A stretch of DNA of 64,000 nt, taken from assembly GCA_002328035.1 (NCBI GenBank), contig DCVL01000017.1:192443-256442 (forward strand), in the 5' to 3' direction. Source of the DNA: Geobacter sp. UBA2189. Its GTDB lineage: Bacteria; Desulfobacterota; Desulfuromonadia; Geobacterales; Pseudopelobacteraceae. Below are positions 26,650-35,181 of this stretch, in pieces. Position 1 is the stretch's first letter, and the number at the start of each line of letters is the position of its first letter. The position numbers were made by a program, and so were the translations under genes. Below the pieces are notes generated by a model. It ran no database searches. It was not told the DNA's origin and saw only the letters and a program-made list of their open reading frames with translations.

Positions 26650-27114
26650 TTATACTGGCTTTCTTCCACGTAAAAGCTGTGTCAACAGGCGGTCAAAAGC
26701 TGAGGCAAAACGCTGACGATCCGTCAGACTGAACTGACGCGGACCACCCTGAACTAATCCATCCAGGCGCAACTCCGTCATTAAATCCCTTATTGATAGC
26801 CTATCCGCCATGTTGTCTTCTGTATAGCGTTCCCCTCTGGGATCAAGCGCTACACCCCCCTTGGCAACAATCCTTGCTGCCAGAGGGATGTCAGCTGTAA
26901 TGACCAGATCATTTGCGTTTGCGTGTTCAACAATGTAGTCATCGGCAACATCAGGGCCTTCAGAAACGACTATAAATTCAACAAGTCCCGCAGCATGCTT
27001 GTGAAGACTCGTATTAGCCACAAGCCTGACTGGCAAAGCAAGCCTTTCTGAAGCACGAAACACGATATCTTTTATAACTCGCGGACAGGCATCCGCATCA
27101 ACCCATATATACAT
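26650..27114 (-). CDS. UPF0178 / DUF188 family protein (YaiI/YqxD)
   Basis: A 154-residue protein of the YaiI/YqxD family, which has a PIN-like core. MYIWVDADACPRVIKD at the N-terminus and DLVITADIPLAARIVAKGG in the middle are the family blocks, with conserved acidic residues in both suggesting metal binding. Biochemical role is unknown. It ends 37 bases upstream of the crotonase start. Confidence 0.88.
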   Translation of the reverse strand: MYIWVDADACPRVIKDIVFRASERLALPVRLVANTSLHKHAAGLVEFIVVSEGPDVADDYIVEHANANDLVITADIPLAARIVAKGGVALDPRGERYTEDNMADRLSIRDLMTELRLDGLVQGGPRQFSLTDRQRFASAFDRLLTQLLRGRKPV

Positions 27115-27258
27115 GTTCTTTACCCATAACCACCTTACCGTTTTACCAAGAAGGAGACACCATTACCTGCTCCAGATCATGGTTGTTCCAGGCTTCGATC
27201 CATTCATTGGCAAAGCTGTGTGCAAACGCCTGATCAATCATTGCTGCCCTCCGTGGTG

Positions 27259-28047
27259 TTACAGAATTCCCTTCAGCTTCAACGCCTCCATCACCATCTG
27301 CTGACGATAGGCTCCTTCTGCTGGTTTGGTTATAGCCATGTTTAGAGCAAAAAACCAGACATCCGTGCCGGTTTCAAGATAGCCCACGAACCAGCCGATT
27401 TGTGGTGTGTTCTTTTCTCCATAACCTGCCCAACCGGTCTTGGCGTAGAGGCGGTAGCCGGGCTTTTCCTCCGCCAGCATGATTCTGCGCAGGGTGTCGT
27501 ATGATGCAGCCTTAAACGGCAGCTCATGTTTGTAGAGCTTTTTCAAAAACGCAATCTGCTGTTGGGCGCTGATCCGTAAATCACCTGATAGCCAGAAGGT
27601 GGTTAGCCCCGGCCCGGGCAGGGCATTGCCGTAGTCGATCTTTTTCAGCCATGCCTGATAGCGTGCTGTGCCGATCCGTTGTGCCAGCTCCTGATAACAC
27701 CAGACGCAGGAGTTCTTAAAGGCGCTGGCCAGAGTCTGATCCCGGTTCCAAGCCGCAAGCCCCCTGTCTGCGCCATCCCATTTCAGCAGTTCCTTTTCAG
27801 TTATCACCCCTTCATCAAGGGCTATCAGGGTGTTGGGAATCTTGAAGGTGGAGGCGGGCAGCAGCGGCTGCGCTGCCCTTGCTTCGTTATGTAGATAGCT
27901 ACGAGAGCCATCGCGGTTTGTCAGCACAAGGGTGCCCTGTACGGCACGAGTACTGAATAGGCTGGCAAGTGCGCTGTCCTCACCAAATGCCGAGGCAGAC
28001 GTAAAAAGCACCAGCAAGGATACTATAAATAGACTCAATCGTGTCAT
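27259..28047 (-). CDS. Class D (OXA-type) beta-lactamase
   Basis: A 262-residue serine beta-lactamase with an N-terminal signal peptide ending near ASAFG. All class D motifs are present: STFK with nucleophile Ser66 and carbamylated Lys69, SCV at 113-115, YGN at 139-141 and KTGW at 203-206. FKIPNTLIALDEG is typical of the family. It hydrolyses penicillin-type antibiotics in the periplasm; whether it confers resistance cannot be told. No mobile element adjoins it, so it looks like a chromosomal gene. Confidence 0.93.
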   Translation of the reverse strand: MTRLSLFIVSLLVLFTSASAFGEDSALASLFSTRAVQGTLVLTNRDGSRSYLHNEARAAQPLLPASTFKIPNTLIALDEGVITEKELLKWDGADRGLAAWNRDQTLASAFKNSCVWCYQELAQRIGTARYQAWLKKIDYGNALPGPGLTTFWLSGDLRISAQQQIAFLKKLYKHELPFKAASYDTLRRIMLAEEKPGYRLYAKTGWAGYGEKNTPQIGWFVGYLETGTDVWFFALNMAITKPAEGAYRQQMVMEALKLKGIL

Positions 28048-28209
28048 AACACTGTCCCTTTCGGTTAGCGGCAGAGTGTACGTACTACCTCAGCCGCCTG
28101 CTGCAACGCTGTTTCCGTTGTTGCGGGGACTTCCCAGCAGGCTGACAATCTTCATGGTGTTCCTCCGCTACGTGTTGAGTAGTCTCTGGCCATCAGAGAT
28201 TACAGGGTG

Positions 28210-29211
28210 TTATGGTAGTGAGACAACCACTCGGCCCCGCATGCTGCCCTGCAGGATGGTCTGTATCTGTTCTTCCAGCTCTTCAAGGGTAGCCTCATGG
28301 GCGATTGCCGCCAGATGTTCAGGCCGCCAGGCCCCGGCAAGCCGCTCCCAGACCTGCAGCCGAGGCTCCAGCGGGCAGTTGACCGAATCAATCCCGATCA
28401 GGCTGACCCCGCGCAAAATAAAGGGGTAGATGTTCATGGCCAGATCGGTTGATCCCACCAGTCCGCAGCAGGTAACGGCGCCGCCATAGCGGGTTGATTT
28501 TAGCGCCGCAACCAGCATCTGGCCACCGACCACATCCACCACACCGGCCCAGCGTTCTTTCAGCATGGGGCGCTCCACCCCTTCGGTGAGCTGCTCGCGA
28601 CTGATCACCTCTGCCGCGCCCAGTGTTCGCAGGAACGGTTCATCGCTACTCTTACCGGTGGCTGCCACCACCCGGTAGCCGGCCTTGGCAAGGATGGCTA
28701 CCGCAATACTGCCCACCCCGCCGGTGGCGCCGGTGACCAGAACATCTCCGTCACCTGGCCTGACACCGGCCTGCTCCAGCTTCAGCACCGACAACGCTGC
28801 AGTGAATCCTGCAGTGCCGATCACCATGCTCTCCCGCAGATCAAGACCGCCCGGTAACGGAACGACCCATTCAACGGGAATACGGATATACCCGCCCCAG
28901 CCGCCGTCGGTCTCCATCCCCAGATCATAACCGGTGATCAACACCTGCTGGCCTGTTGAAAATCTACCGCTTGGACAGCTGGCAACCTCACCGGCGGCGT
29001 CGATCCCCGGCGTATGGGGAAACTGGCGGGTTACGCCGGGGTGACCGGTGGCTGACAGGGCATCCTTGTAGTTAAGCGAAGAGTAACGAACCCGCACCAG
29101 GAGGTCGCCAGGTGGCAATTCTTCAATCGTCCGCTCACGGATGCTTCGCACAAACTGCTTGTCTTCTGTTTTTTCCACAACCAATGCCTTGAATACGGTT
29201 TTCGAATCCAT
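28210..29211 (-). CDS. YhdH/AcuI-type zinc-free alcohol dehydrogenase family reductase
   Basis: A 333-residue MDR-superfamily NADPH oxidoreductase of the YhdH/AcuI group (acrylyl-CoA reductase or quinone-oxidoreductase like). VRYSSLNYKDALSATG and TPGIDAAGEV are signature blocks, and VLVTGATGGVGSIAVAILAK is the nucleotide-binding loop. Zinc-ligand cysteines are absent, as expected. It is divergent in regulation but same-strand with the TetR gene 60 bases upstream, and a palindromic box lies just before its start, so electrophile- or acrylate-type inducers are plausible. Confidence 0.88.
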   Translation of the reverse strand: MDSKTVFKALVVEKTEDKQFVRSIRERTIEELPPGDLLVRVRYSSLNYKDALSATGHPGVTRQFPHTPGIDAAGEVASCPSGRFSTGQQVLITGYDLGMETDGGWGGYIRIPVEWVVPLPGGLDLRESMVIGTAGFTAALSVLKLEQAGVRPGDGDVLVTGATGGVGSIAVAILAKAGYRVVAATGKSSDEPFLRTLGAAEVISREQLTEGVERPMLKERWAGVVDVVGGQMLVAALKSTRYGGAVTCCGLVGSTDLAMNIYPFILRGVSLIGIDSVNCPLEPRLQVWERLAGAWRPEHLAAIAHEATLEELEEQIQTILQGSMRGRVVVSLP

Positions 29212-29237
29212 AGTGTTCTCTCCTTTGTTATAGAAAA

Positions 29238-29254
29238 CTAGACCGGTCGTCTAG
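29238..29254. promoter_or_regulatory. NemR-like TetR operator before the YhdH/AcuI gene
   Basis: CTAGAC-CGGTC-GTCTAG has perfect 6-bp arms 27 bases before the start codon. It shares TAGAC...GTCTA with the box before the TetR gene. Confidence 0.7.
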
Positions 29255-29271
29255 TAAGCGACTAAATTTTT

Positions 29272-29853
29272 TTAGCGCAGCGTTACTTTAAACAGCACCT
29301 CGATAAAATCCTGCAACGGTTGCGGCGACTTCATCACCTTGGCCCGCAGGATAGCGCCTTCCCAGCCGGACAGGACAAAGGAAGCCAACGCCCCGGTATC
29401 AAGGCGGCTGTCCAGCTCTTTAGCGGTCTGAGCTTCAAACAGACAAGCGGCGAACAGCCTGCGCCAATCGTCAAAGATCTCATCCAGCCGGGCACGGAAC
29501 CGCTCGTTCTGGTCAGCCATCTCCTGTCCCAGATTGCCGATCAGGCAACCTTTGCTGCACTGGTTGCGGCTGAAACGTTCAAGGGAACCTTCCAGCAGGG
29601 TGCGCAACCGTGTGAGCGGCGGCTGTCCGGCATCCTGCAACACGGTTGCCATACGCCTGCCGTAGTAGTCGGCAAACAGATCCATCACCGCCAGACCAAA
29701 CTCTTCCTTGCTCTTGAAGTAGTGGTAGAATGATCCCTTGGGAACCCCGGCTTCTTTCAGCACCATCTCAATGCCGGTGGCGTTGTAGCCCTGGCGGGAG
29801 ATCAGCTCTGTGCCGATCCTGATGATGTCACTGCGGGTATCTTTCTTTTCCAT
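29272..29853 (-). CDS. TetR-family repressor (NemR/AcuR-like)
   Basis: A 193-residue TetR regulator. The N-terminal helix-turn-helix reads GIEMVLKEAGVPKGSFYHYFKSKEEFG (about 24-50), the usual TetR signature. The C-terminal ligand domain contains a Cys in NQCSKGCLIGNLGQEMA, as in NemR-type regulators that sense electrophiles through cysteines. It is followed by the YhdH/AcuI reductase, and matching boxes precede both genes, indicating autoregulation and local control. Confidence 0.88.
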   Translation of the reverse strand: MEKKDTRSDIIRIGTELISRQGYNATGIEMVLKEAGVPKGSFYHYFKSKEEFGLAVMDLFADYYGRRMATVLQDAGQPPLTRLRTLLEGSLERFSRNQCSKGCLIGNLGQEMADQNERFRARLDEIFDDWRRLFAACLFEAQTAKELDSRLDTGALASFVLSGWEGAILRAKVMKSPQPLQDFIEVLFKVTLR

Positions 29854-29862
29854 GGGCGGAAA

Positions 29863-29880
29863 ATAGACTGATCGGTCTAT
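29863..29880. promoter_or_regulatory. NemR-like operator before the TetR gene
   Basis: ATAGAC-TGATCG-GTCTAT has perfect 6-bp arms, 10 bases before the TetR start. It is close to the E. coli NemR box as I recall it (TAGACC..GGTCTA). Confidence 0.7.
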
Positions 29881-30078
29881 CCGGTCAAGATATTTGTTCC
29901 AAAAACGGTATTTACTCTCGTAAAGCCGTAAAGTTCGCCAATAAAATCCGGCATGTTATGAAAACCATCTTCCAAGGTAAGCGGGGAGTTGGTGATGGCC
30001 TTGCCAGTAGTTTTGCAAGAGACCCTGTGGTAATCTTTCCCCTCACTACACAGCAGTACTGCTAAAAGGAGAGACCGT

Positions 30079-30273
30079 ATGCCCCATGTGAACATCAGGA
30101 TTACTCGAGAAGGTGCAACAGATGAACAAAAGGCAGCCCTGATCAAAGGCGCCACCCAACTGCAAGCGCCAGACCCCCAATTTTGTGCAGTTCAACAAGC
30201 TACCTGCCAGCAGGCTGCAAGGCGTGGTCACAAGGGTGGATATGTAGTTAATATTTTGTATATTTTATCTTGA
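30079..30273 (+). pseudogene. Tautomerase (4-OT-like) N-terminus fused to an out-of-frame kup tail
   Basis: The first ~27 codons (MPHVNIRITREGATDEQKAA and on through LIKGATQL) match 4-oxalocrotonate tautomerase-like proteins that keep the catalytic Pro at position 2. AAAGGAG precedes the ATG. From about 30164 the DNA is the kup 3' end read in the wrong frame, giving QAPDPQF and 30 more meaningless residues. The tautomerase therefore lost its C-terminal half in a recombination with a kup copy. A functional product is unlikely. Confidence 0.75.
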
Positions 30274-30285
30274 TCAATTTTCTCT
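30164..30285. repeat. kup: Relic copy of the kup 3' end and downstream bases
   Basis: Read in the kup frame this encodes KRQTPNFVQFNKLPASRLQG and six more residues ending VDM-stop, nearly identical to the Kup C-terminus at 6976-7059. The post-stop bases TAGTTAATATTTTGTATATTTT also match. Differences are mostly synonymous, so a full kup paralogue probably existed here before deletion. The last ~18 codons of the M16 protease gene lie on the opposite strand within it. Confidence 0.85.
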
Positions 30286-31517
30286 ATAGGCCCCACTACG
30301 GCTAAAAAACGGTTTTCAGGTCTGAAAATGGTGGCTGCAAGTTCCAGAATCATATTCGGTGTCACCTCGTGAACCAACTGTTGATCCTGATCAATAGTAT
30401 GGGCTACATCCATAAGGGTGCCCCAACCAAAGCGGATGCCCATTTCACCCACAGAATCACGGCTATAATCCAACTCAGCCAGATATACCGTTCTTATCCG
30501 CTCCATTTCCCGCTCTGGTACCCGATGAGAGGCCAAAAGACCCAGCTCCTCAACTGTTGCAGAGAGCACAGCGGGCAGGTTTTCCGGTGCAGTTGAGAGG
30601 TCAATAGAAAGACAGCCGGTTTCATCATAGCTGCCTATACCTGCATCTACCGAATAGATGAGCCCAAGCTTCTCCCTTAGAATCAGATGTAGCCTTGAAG
30701 AACCGCCACCTGCCAATATCCTCCTCAAAAACTTGAGAGTGGTCATTTCCGGGGCAGATCGTCTACAGGTTCTGAAGGCAAGTTGTATGCAGATCTGACT
30801 GTCTGCATCTTTTACAAAGTGACAGGCAGGGCCGTTTGGAAGTTGTTCAGGAACAGGAAGTGAAGGCGGCAGCTCGGCAGGTTGCCAGCTGCCAAAAAAA
30901 CGCTCTGCTGCTAACAGGATCTGTTCATGTTTCAGAGGGCCGGCAGCTATTACCAGGGAATTGTTGGGGAGATACCAGGAACCCAGATGCTGCTCCAGAT
31001 CCTTTCTGGTTATCCTTTTAATATCAGGAAGATTTCCGACTGTAGGTTCTCCCAGGGGGTGATCAGGCCAGAGCATCCTGCCTGCCAGGATATCTGTGCT
31101 TATCTCATCCCCACCTTGGTTTATATCCTCCAGAGCCTCTTCAATTATAATCCGGCGTTCAAGCTCTACCCCATCCAGCTTTGGCCGAAGAATTAATGAA
31201 GAGAGAATTTCAAGCCCTTCGAGGGTAAAACGGGGGTGAATCCGCCCGTAAAAGCAGGTTGAGTCAGCATCTGTTGCTGCATTTATTCCGCCACCAAGAG
31301 ATTCAAAGGCAGATTCTATTTCAAAAGAGTTTGCATAATCTTCTGTACCGCGAAACAGGATATGTTCCAAAAAATGGGATAGCCCTGTCTTGCCAGGAGG
31401 ATCGTTGCGCCCACCTGCCTTGATATATACGGCCAGTTCAGCACTGTGAAGATGGGGCAACCCCACTGTAACTACACGCAGGCCATTAGAAAGAACTGAG
31501 CAACTATATCTCTCCAT
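30228..31517 (-). CDS. M16-family zinc metalloprotease (processing-peptidase like)
   Basis: A 429-residue M16B-type peptidase. The inverted zinc motif HFLEH is at 48-52, with the downstream Glu in IIIEEALEDINQGG (about 125-140); the second half (M16_C-like) lacks a zinc site, as usual. Such enzymes degrade or process short peptides. Its C-terminal ~18 codons overlap, antisense, the kup relic, so the extreme C-terminus may not be ancestral. It starts one base into the HIT gene stop (TAATG), indicating an operon HK-HIT-M16. Confidence 0.9.
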   Translation of the reverse strand: MERYSCSVLSNGLRVVTVGLPHLHSAELAVYIKAGGRNDPPGKTGLSHFLEHILFRGTEDYANSFEIESAFESLGGGINAATDADSTCFYGRIHPRFTLEGLEILSSLILRPKLDGVELERRIIIEEALEDINQGGDEISTDILAGRMLWPDHPLGEPTVGNLPDIKRITRKDLEQHLGSWYLPNNSLVIAAGPLKHEQILLAAERFFGSWQPAELPPSLPVPEQLPNGPACHFVKDADSQICIQLAFRTCRRSAPEMTTLKFLRRILAGGGSSRLHLILREKLGLIYSVDAGIGSYDETGCLSIDLSTAPENLPAVLSATVEELGLLASHRVPEREMERIRTVYLAELDYSRDSVGEMGIRFGWGTLMDVAHTIDQDQQLVHEVTPNMILELAATIFRPENRFLAVVGPIEKIDQDKIYKILTTYPPL

Positions 31518-31948
31518 TATATAGTTTCCAGGCTATTGCGGATAAGATCGCAGCGATTTTGATATTCCGGAGCTGTAAGGTACAGATCTTCGTGGGGATC
31601 AGACCAGATCGGACGGGGCCAGAGCGGTTCAGTGTTAAATCGTGGTATCAGATGCCAATGGATATGTGGAACCATATTCCCCAGGAGTTCATAATTTATC
31701 TTGTCGGGTTTGTATAGCTTGTAAAGGGCGGCAGCAACCTGGCTTAACTCTTCAATCATCCCTTGTCTTACTACCTTGTCAAGCTGGAATAACTCGGTAA
31801 AGTGCTGCTTGGCAAACAACAGACAATAGCCGGGAAAGAACTGATCCCTGTTAAGTATAAGATAACAGTATTCAAATTCAGCAATCCGCAGGTCAGATTC
31901 ATCCTCCCACCGTTTGCACATTGGGCAGTTGTATGAAGTTATCGTCAT
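31517..31948 (-). CDS. HIT-family nucleotide-binding protein
   Basis: A 143-residue histidine-triad protein with the motif HIHWHLIPR (about 105-113), which places the nucleophilic His. Family members hydrolyse nucleoside phosphoramidates or AP4A-like dinucleotides. Two CXXC-type pairs are not complete (CPMC at the N-terminus only). It overlaps the histidine kinase stop by ATGA (31945-31948) and runs into the protease gene. Confidence 0.9.
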   Translation of the reverse strand: MTITSYNCPMCKRWEDESDLRIAEFEYCYLILNRDQFFPGYCLLFAKQHFTELFQLDKVVRQGMIEELSQVAAALYKLYKPDKINYELLGNMVPHIHWHLIPRFNTEPLWPRPIWSDPHEDLYLTAPEYQNRCDLIRNSLETI

Positions 31949-32889
31949 TGTTTCTCCTCAAGTAGTAGTTGCAGAGTGAATGTGCAACCCAGACCAGGAC
32001 CTTCACTTACAACCTGAACGGTGCCTCCATATTCACGGATAACCGATTCGACTATGTAAAGCCCAAGACCTGTACCCCTTATCCGTTCGCCTGGCTGCTC
32101 AATGCGGTAGAATTTACGGAATACCATTCTTAGTTGTTCCGGTGCCAGGCCTCTGCCATGATCCTTCAGGGACAGTTCTGCCCAACGCCCGTTTTTGGTA
32201 CAACTTAACTCAAGCTCTGGTGTGCCGTTTGAGTAAAGCACAGCATTTTCAAACAGGTTTCTTAATACAGTCCCTAATTCGTCTGGTTCAACAGCGGCCT
32301 TAATATCGGTTTCTATCCTAGTTTCAAGTCTGGTGCCAGGGGGAAGACGATCACCATTTTCATCAAGATACTTTTGAATGAAAGCGGAGAGGTCAATAAT
32401 ACGACGTTCAACAGGACGGCGTCGCTGCTCGAGCCTTGCCGCCAACAGCAGGTTGTCAATCTGGGAATGCAGGCGTCTTGTATCGTCCAGCATGGTATCA
32501 ACAAATGCTTCCAGTCTTTCCGGAGGCAGGGTTCGAAGACGTATGGTTTCGAGGTGTAGCTGTATTGAAGCAAGGGGGGATTTCAGCTCATGCGTTACCT
32601 GGGTTATAAATTCTCGCTGTTCCTGATAGAGGCGTGACTGCCGGCGCCAGAAGATAAATAACGCGTACACCCCCGCCAGTATGGCAACCAGAAGCAAAAG
32701 GCCATGTACCAGAGGTGACCAGCCCTCGGTTCTTGCAAGCAGTTCCGGACTGTAACGAGCAGCCAGTTCTTTTAGCTGACGGTGCCGGCCTATAAACCAT
32801 GTTACCCATAAAACTACTACAACCACCCAGATTAACTGTATGGCAACAAGTGCAATAACAGGATTTATGATACGTCGAATAAAGCTCAT
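31945..32889 (-). CDS. Membrane sensor histidine kinase
   Basis: A 314-residue two-helix sensor kinase. Membrane helices lie at about 12-32 and 60-82 with a short periplasmic loop. The H box is THELKSPLASIQLHLET (phosphorylated His about 100), the N box NLFENAVLYS, and the G boxes DHGRGLAP and GTGLGLYIVES. All catalytic blocks are intact. No response regulator gene is adjacent, so it is an orphan in this window. First gene of the HK-HIT-M16 unit. Confidence 0.9.
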   Translation of the reverse strand: MSFIRRIINPVIALVAIQLIWVVVVVLWVTWFIGRHRQLKELAARYSPELLARTEGWSPLVHGLLLLVAILAGVYALFIFWRRQSRLYQEQREFITQVTHELKSPLASIQLHLETIRLRTLPPERLEAFVDTMLDDTRRLHSQIDNLLLAARLEQRRRPVERRIIDLSAFIQKYLDENGDRLPPGTRLETRIETDIKAAVEPDELGTVLRNLFENAVLYSNGTPELELSCTKNGRWAELSLKDHGRGLAPEQLRMVFRKFYRIEQPGERIRGTGLGLYIVESVIREYGGTVQVVSEGPGLGCTFTLQLLLEEKQ

Positions 32890-32996
32890 ATATTGGAATT
32901 GCTCTTTCTCGGTTGTACTCGGAACAGCGTTCTGTTATAACCCAATCCCGCTGTAGATTAAATCTCGAACTTTATTAATCAAGCAAGGAAGAACAG

Positions 32997-33479
32997 ATGG
33001 CCTCTTATAATTTCACCCGTCTCAAGCGACTGTCAATTATCTATAACGTAGTACAGGTTGGACTTTTCGGTCTTCTGATATTTATGGCGTACAACTTTAT
33101 GCTAGCCTTTGCCAAGTATGGAATTCAGGGCGCCTTCCTTAAAAGTTTCGGAGTGGCAGTTGGAATTCAGCTTCTGCTTATGTATCCTGCCTGGTGGTTG
33201 TCTCGTCAGGATGTAGAGATTGAAGTTGACGGTAGCCTTGTCGGTATAACTCCTGAACAGCAGGTTCTTCTAAGGCGTAAACGGATGATAGGCGATATTT
33301 GGAAGCTGTCAGTCCTTGGAGCCTTTGTTGTTTTTGTGGCTATGGCTCCAGGGGTGGACAAGGCTCGTGGAGCCTCAATAATTCTTGCAATAGCCTATTT
33401 TGCCTTTCTGCTCGTAGCTTTGACTTATTTCCAGTGCTTTAATTTTATTGCAAAAAAACGTCGTAAAGAGCTGCTATAG
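32997..33479 (+). CDS. Four-helix inner-membrane protein, unknown function
   Basis: A 160-residue protein with four hydrophobic segments (IIYNVVQVGLFGLLIFMAYNF, FGVAVGIQLLLMYPAWWL, SVLGAFVVFVAMAPG and SIILAIAYFAFLLVALTYF) and a charged central cytoplasmic loop. I do not recognise a family. It is divergent from the histidine kinase (107-base gap) and convergent with the transglutaminase gene. Confidence 0.7.
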   Translation: MASYNFTRLKRLSIIYNVVQVGLFGLLIFMAYNFMLAFAKYGIQGAFLKSFGVAVGIQLLLMYPAWWLSRQDVEIEVDGSLVGITPEQQVLLRRKRMIGDIWKLSVLGAFVVFVAMAPGVDKARGASIILAIAYFAFLLVALTYFQCFNFIAKKRRKELL

Positions 33480-33499
33480 AGCTGTGTCAGAACAGGAAG

Positions 33500-34966
33500 T
33501 CATTCTTCCTGTTCCAGCACCTTTAGCCTTATTTTACCTATAACTCCTACAATCGGAGCCAGATCCGAAATCTGGTTCCCCTCAAAAAAAGCTATATGGG
33601 TCGGGTCTGCCGGAACCTGGTTAAAGGTCGGGTCTACTGCGATCCAACGGCCATCGATCAGGCTTTCAGCCCAGCTGTGATAAAGAAACGAAGCTCCATC
33701 CTGAGAAACAAGACCTGAAACAAAACGGGTTGGTATGCCAGCAGCTCTTGCAATGGCAGTATAAAGCTTTGCATGTGTTTGACAGTTACCGGCTCTTTTA
33801 TTCATCCCTGTAAGTGCAGAGCCTGCATCCTCGATCTGATCCTCAATCCATTTGGAAGTCCAGTCCGCTATTGCCTTTACCTTATCAATCTCTGACTTTG
33901 AGGGCTCAGCAAGAGCCCTGGCCCTCGCAATGATGTCTGGAGAACTGGATTCAATTCCGTCTGATGTTTTAATGTAATTTTCAGTTACAATTTGTAATAC
34001 TGGTTCCTTTTTCTTAACAAGGCTGCCGGTCTTTATCACAATATGATCGGATTTACGTTCAACCTCCTGCCATCCATTGGATAGTAGTGGGATCTGATCA
34101 CCATATCCTTCAATTGAGACAGAAAGACCTTTCAGTCTGGAAGGAGGCTGTTTAAGTGGAGAGTCGATCCTCACCAGACTGAAATCATAGATAAGATCCT
34201 TTTTTGAAAGAGCCATTCCACTTATAAAAGCAGCAAGATTTGTCGATGTTTCTGCTCTTGTTATAACCAAGCCGTCACGCACGGATTCGAAAAGTGTATT
34301 GCCGCCAGAATCAATCCATATATCATTGCCAACAAAAGGATAGAGGTTGTTTCTTAACCTCAGAGCGATCTGTTGACCATCTGGAATTTTATCTTCACCG
34401 ATTACGCTGATTTTAACCTCTTTTATGGCCATATCCTCAGGATCAAAAGTAAGAACCTTGTGGGATTTTCCTTTGCTCGGGTCTCTGTACAAAGGGAGCA
34501 GATTAAGCATCGGGCCTGGAATTAGCGGATTCCTTGCCTTAAGGAGTCTTACAACAGTTTTGCCTTCAGCCATCCTCTTTACCTGTAATCCTCCAGAGAC
34601 AAGTTTTCCTGTAAGGTGTGAGCTGCTGCCGTTGATGGTCTGTTCTATCTCAAAGCTCTTTAGGGCAAGAGCGGGTGTGATGTTGTAAACTTCGTGTGAA
34701 TAGGATTCTTTTGTAAATCCCATAACCTGCATTCTGACACTTCCGTTTGCTGTTATGGAATAACCACCTTCTTGTAGTTCAGAAATTTCCTGTCTGTAAA
34801 AACCAACCTGCTCATTGTTGATTAGTATTGCAAACCAACGTTCACCCAAAGGAGGAGAAGATAGCTTATAGTTTGTCCCTGCAATTGCCAAAAGAGGCAC
34901 CGACAGAAAAACGGCGGCCAGAGCCGCCAAAAAAAACCGGTAAAATGAGATCATTGTTTTTGACAT
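33500..34966 (-). CDS. Exported transglutaminase-like protein
   Basis: A 488-residue secreted protein. An N-terminal signal (FFLAALAAVFLSVPLLAIAG) precedes an unknown ~280-residue domain. The C-terminal part is a transglutaminase-like core: Cys in RAGNCQTHAKLY, His in LYHSWAESLI and Asp in WIAVDPTFNQ, forming the Cys-His-Asp triad. Bacterial members act as proteases or crosslinkers; the substrate is unknown. A 63-residue small gene and a REC-GGDEF gene lie upstream on the same strand. Confidence 0.87.
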   Translation of the reverse strand: MSKTMISFYRFFLAALAAVFLSVPLLAIAGTNYKLSSPPLGERWFAILINNEQVGFYRQEISELQEGGYSITANGSVRMQVMGFTKESYSHEVYNITPALALKSFEIEQTINGSSSHLTGKLVSGGLQVKRMAEGKTVVRLLKARNPLIPGPMLNLLPLYRDPSKGKSHKVLTFDPEDMAIKEVKISVIGEDKIPDGQQIALRLRNNLYPFVGNDIWIDSGGNTLFESVRDGLVITRAETSTNLAAFISGMALSKKDLIYDFSLVRIDSPLKQPPSRLKGLSVSIEGYGDQIPLLSNGWQEVERKSDHIVIKTGSLVKKKEPVLQIVTENYIKTSDGIESSSPDIIARARALAEPSKSEIDKVKAIADWTSKWIEDQIEDAGSALTGMNKRAGNCQTHAKLYTAIARAAGIPTRFVSGLVSQDGASFLYHSWAESLIDGRWIAVDPTFNQVPADPTHIAFFEGNQISDLAPIVGVIGKIRLKVLEQEE

Positions 34967-34976
34967 CCGTTGATTC

Positions 34977-35168
34977 CTATTCGGTAAATATGGTGTTCTT
35001 TTCAGGTTCCTGCTTTTGTTCTCCTGTCTTTACCGCACACTGTGAATTCCCTTTATCCGAGCCTGAATGGCGGGCGAGAGACAATGTATAAGAGAGAACC
35101 TCATCTTTGGCGGTTCCTGCCAGCTTTCTGAACTCTTCAATAAGGTGCTGTTCCTGTGGGGTTAGCAA
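34977..35168 (-). CDS. Small soluble protein between the REC-GGDEF and transglutaminase genes
   Basis: A 63-residue ORF starting with TTG, with AAGGAG 7 bases upstream placed right after the previous stop. The N-terminal ~35 residues look helical (LTPQEQHLIEEFRKLAGTAKDE) and the tail is charged. No family recognised. It fits the spacing of a same-strand operon, which is the main support; it might be a translational linker only. Confidence 0.45.
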   Translation of the reverse strand: MLTPQEQHLIEEFRKLAGTAKDEVLSYTLSLARHSGSDKGNSQCAVKTGEQKQEPEKNTIFTE

Positions 35169-35181
35169 GGTAGTTCTCCTT

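Noticed and set aside
29877..30155. 92-residue minus-strand ORF opposite the tautomerase relic
   Set aside because: Mostly antisense to the tautomerase; no ribosome site or family resemblance.
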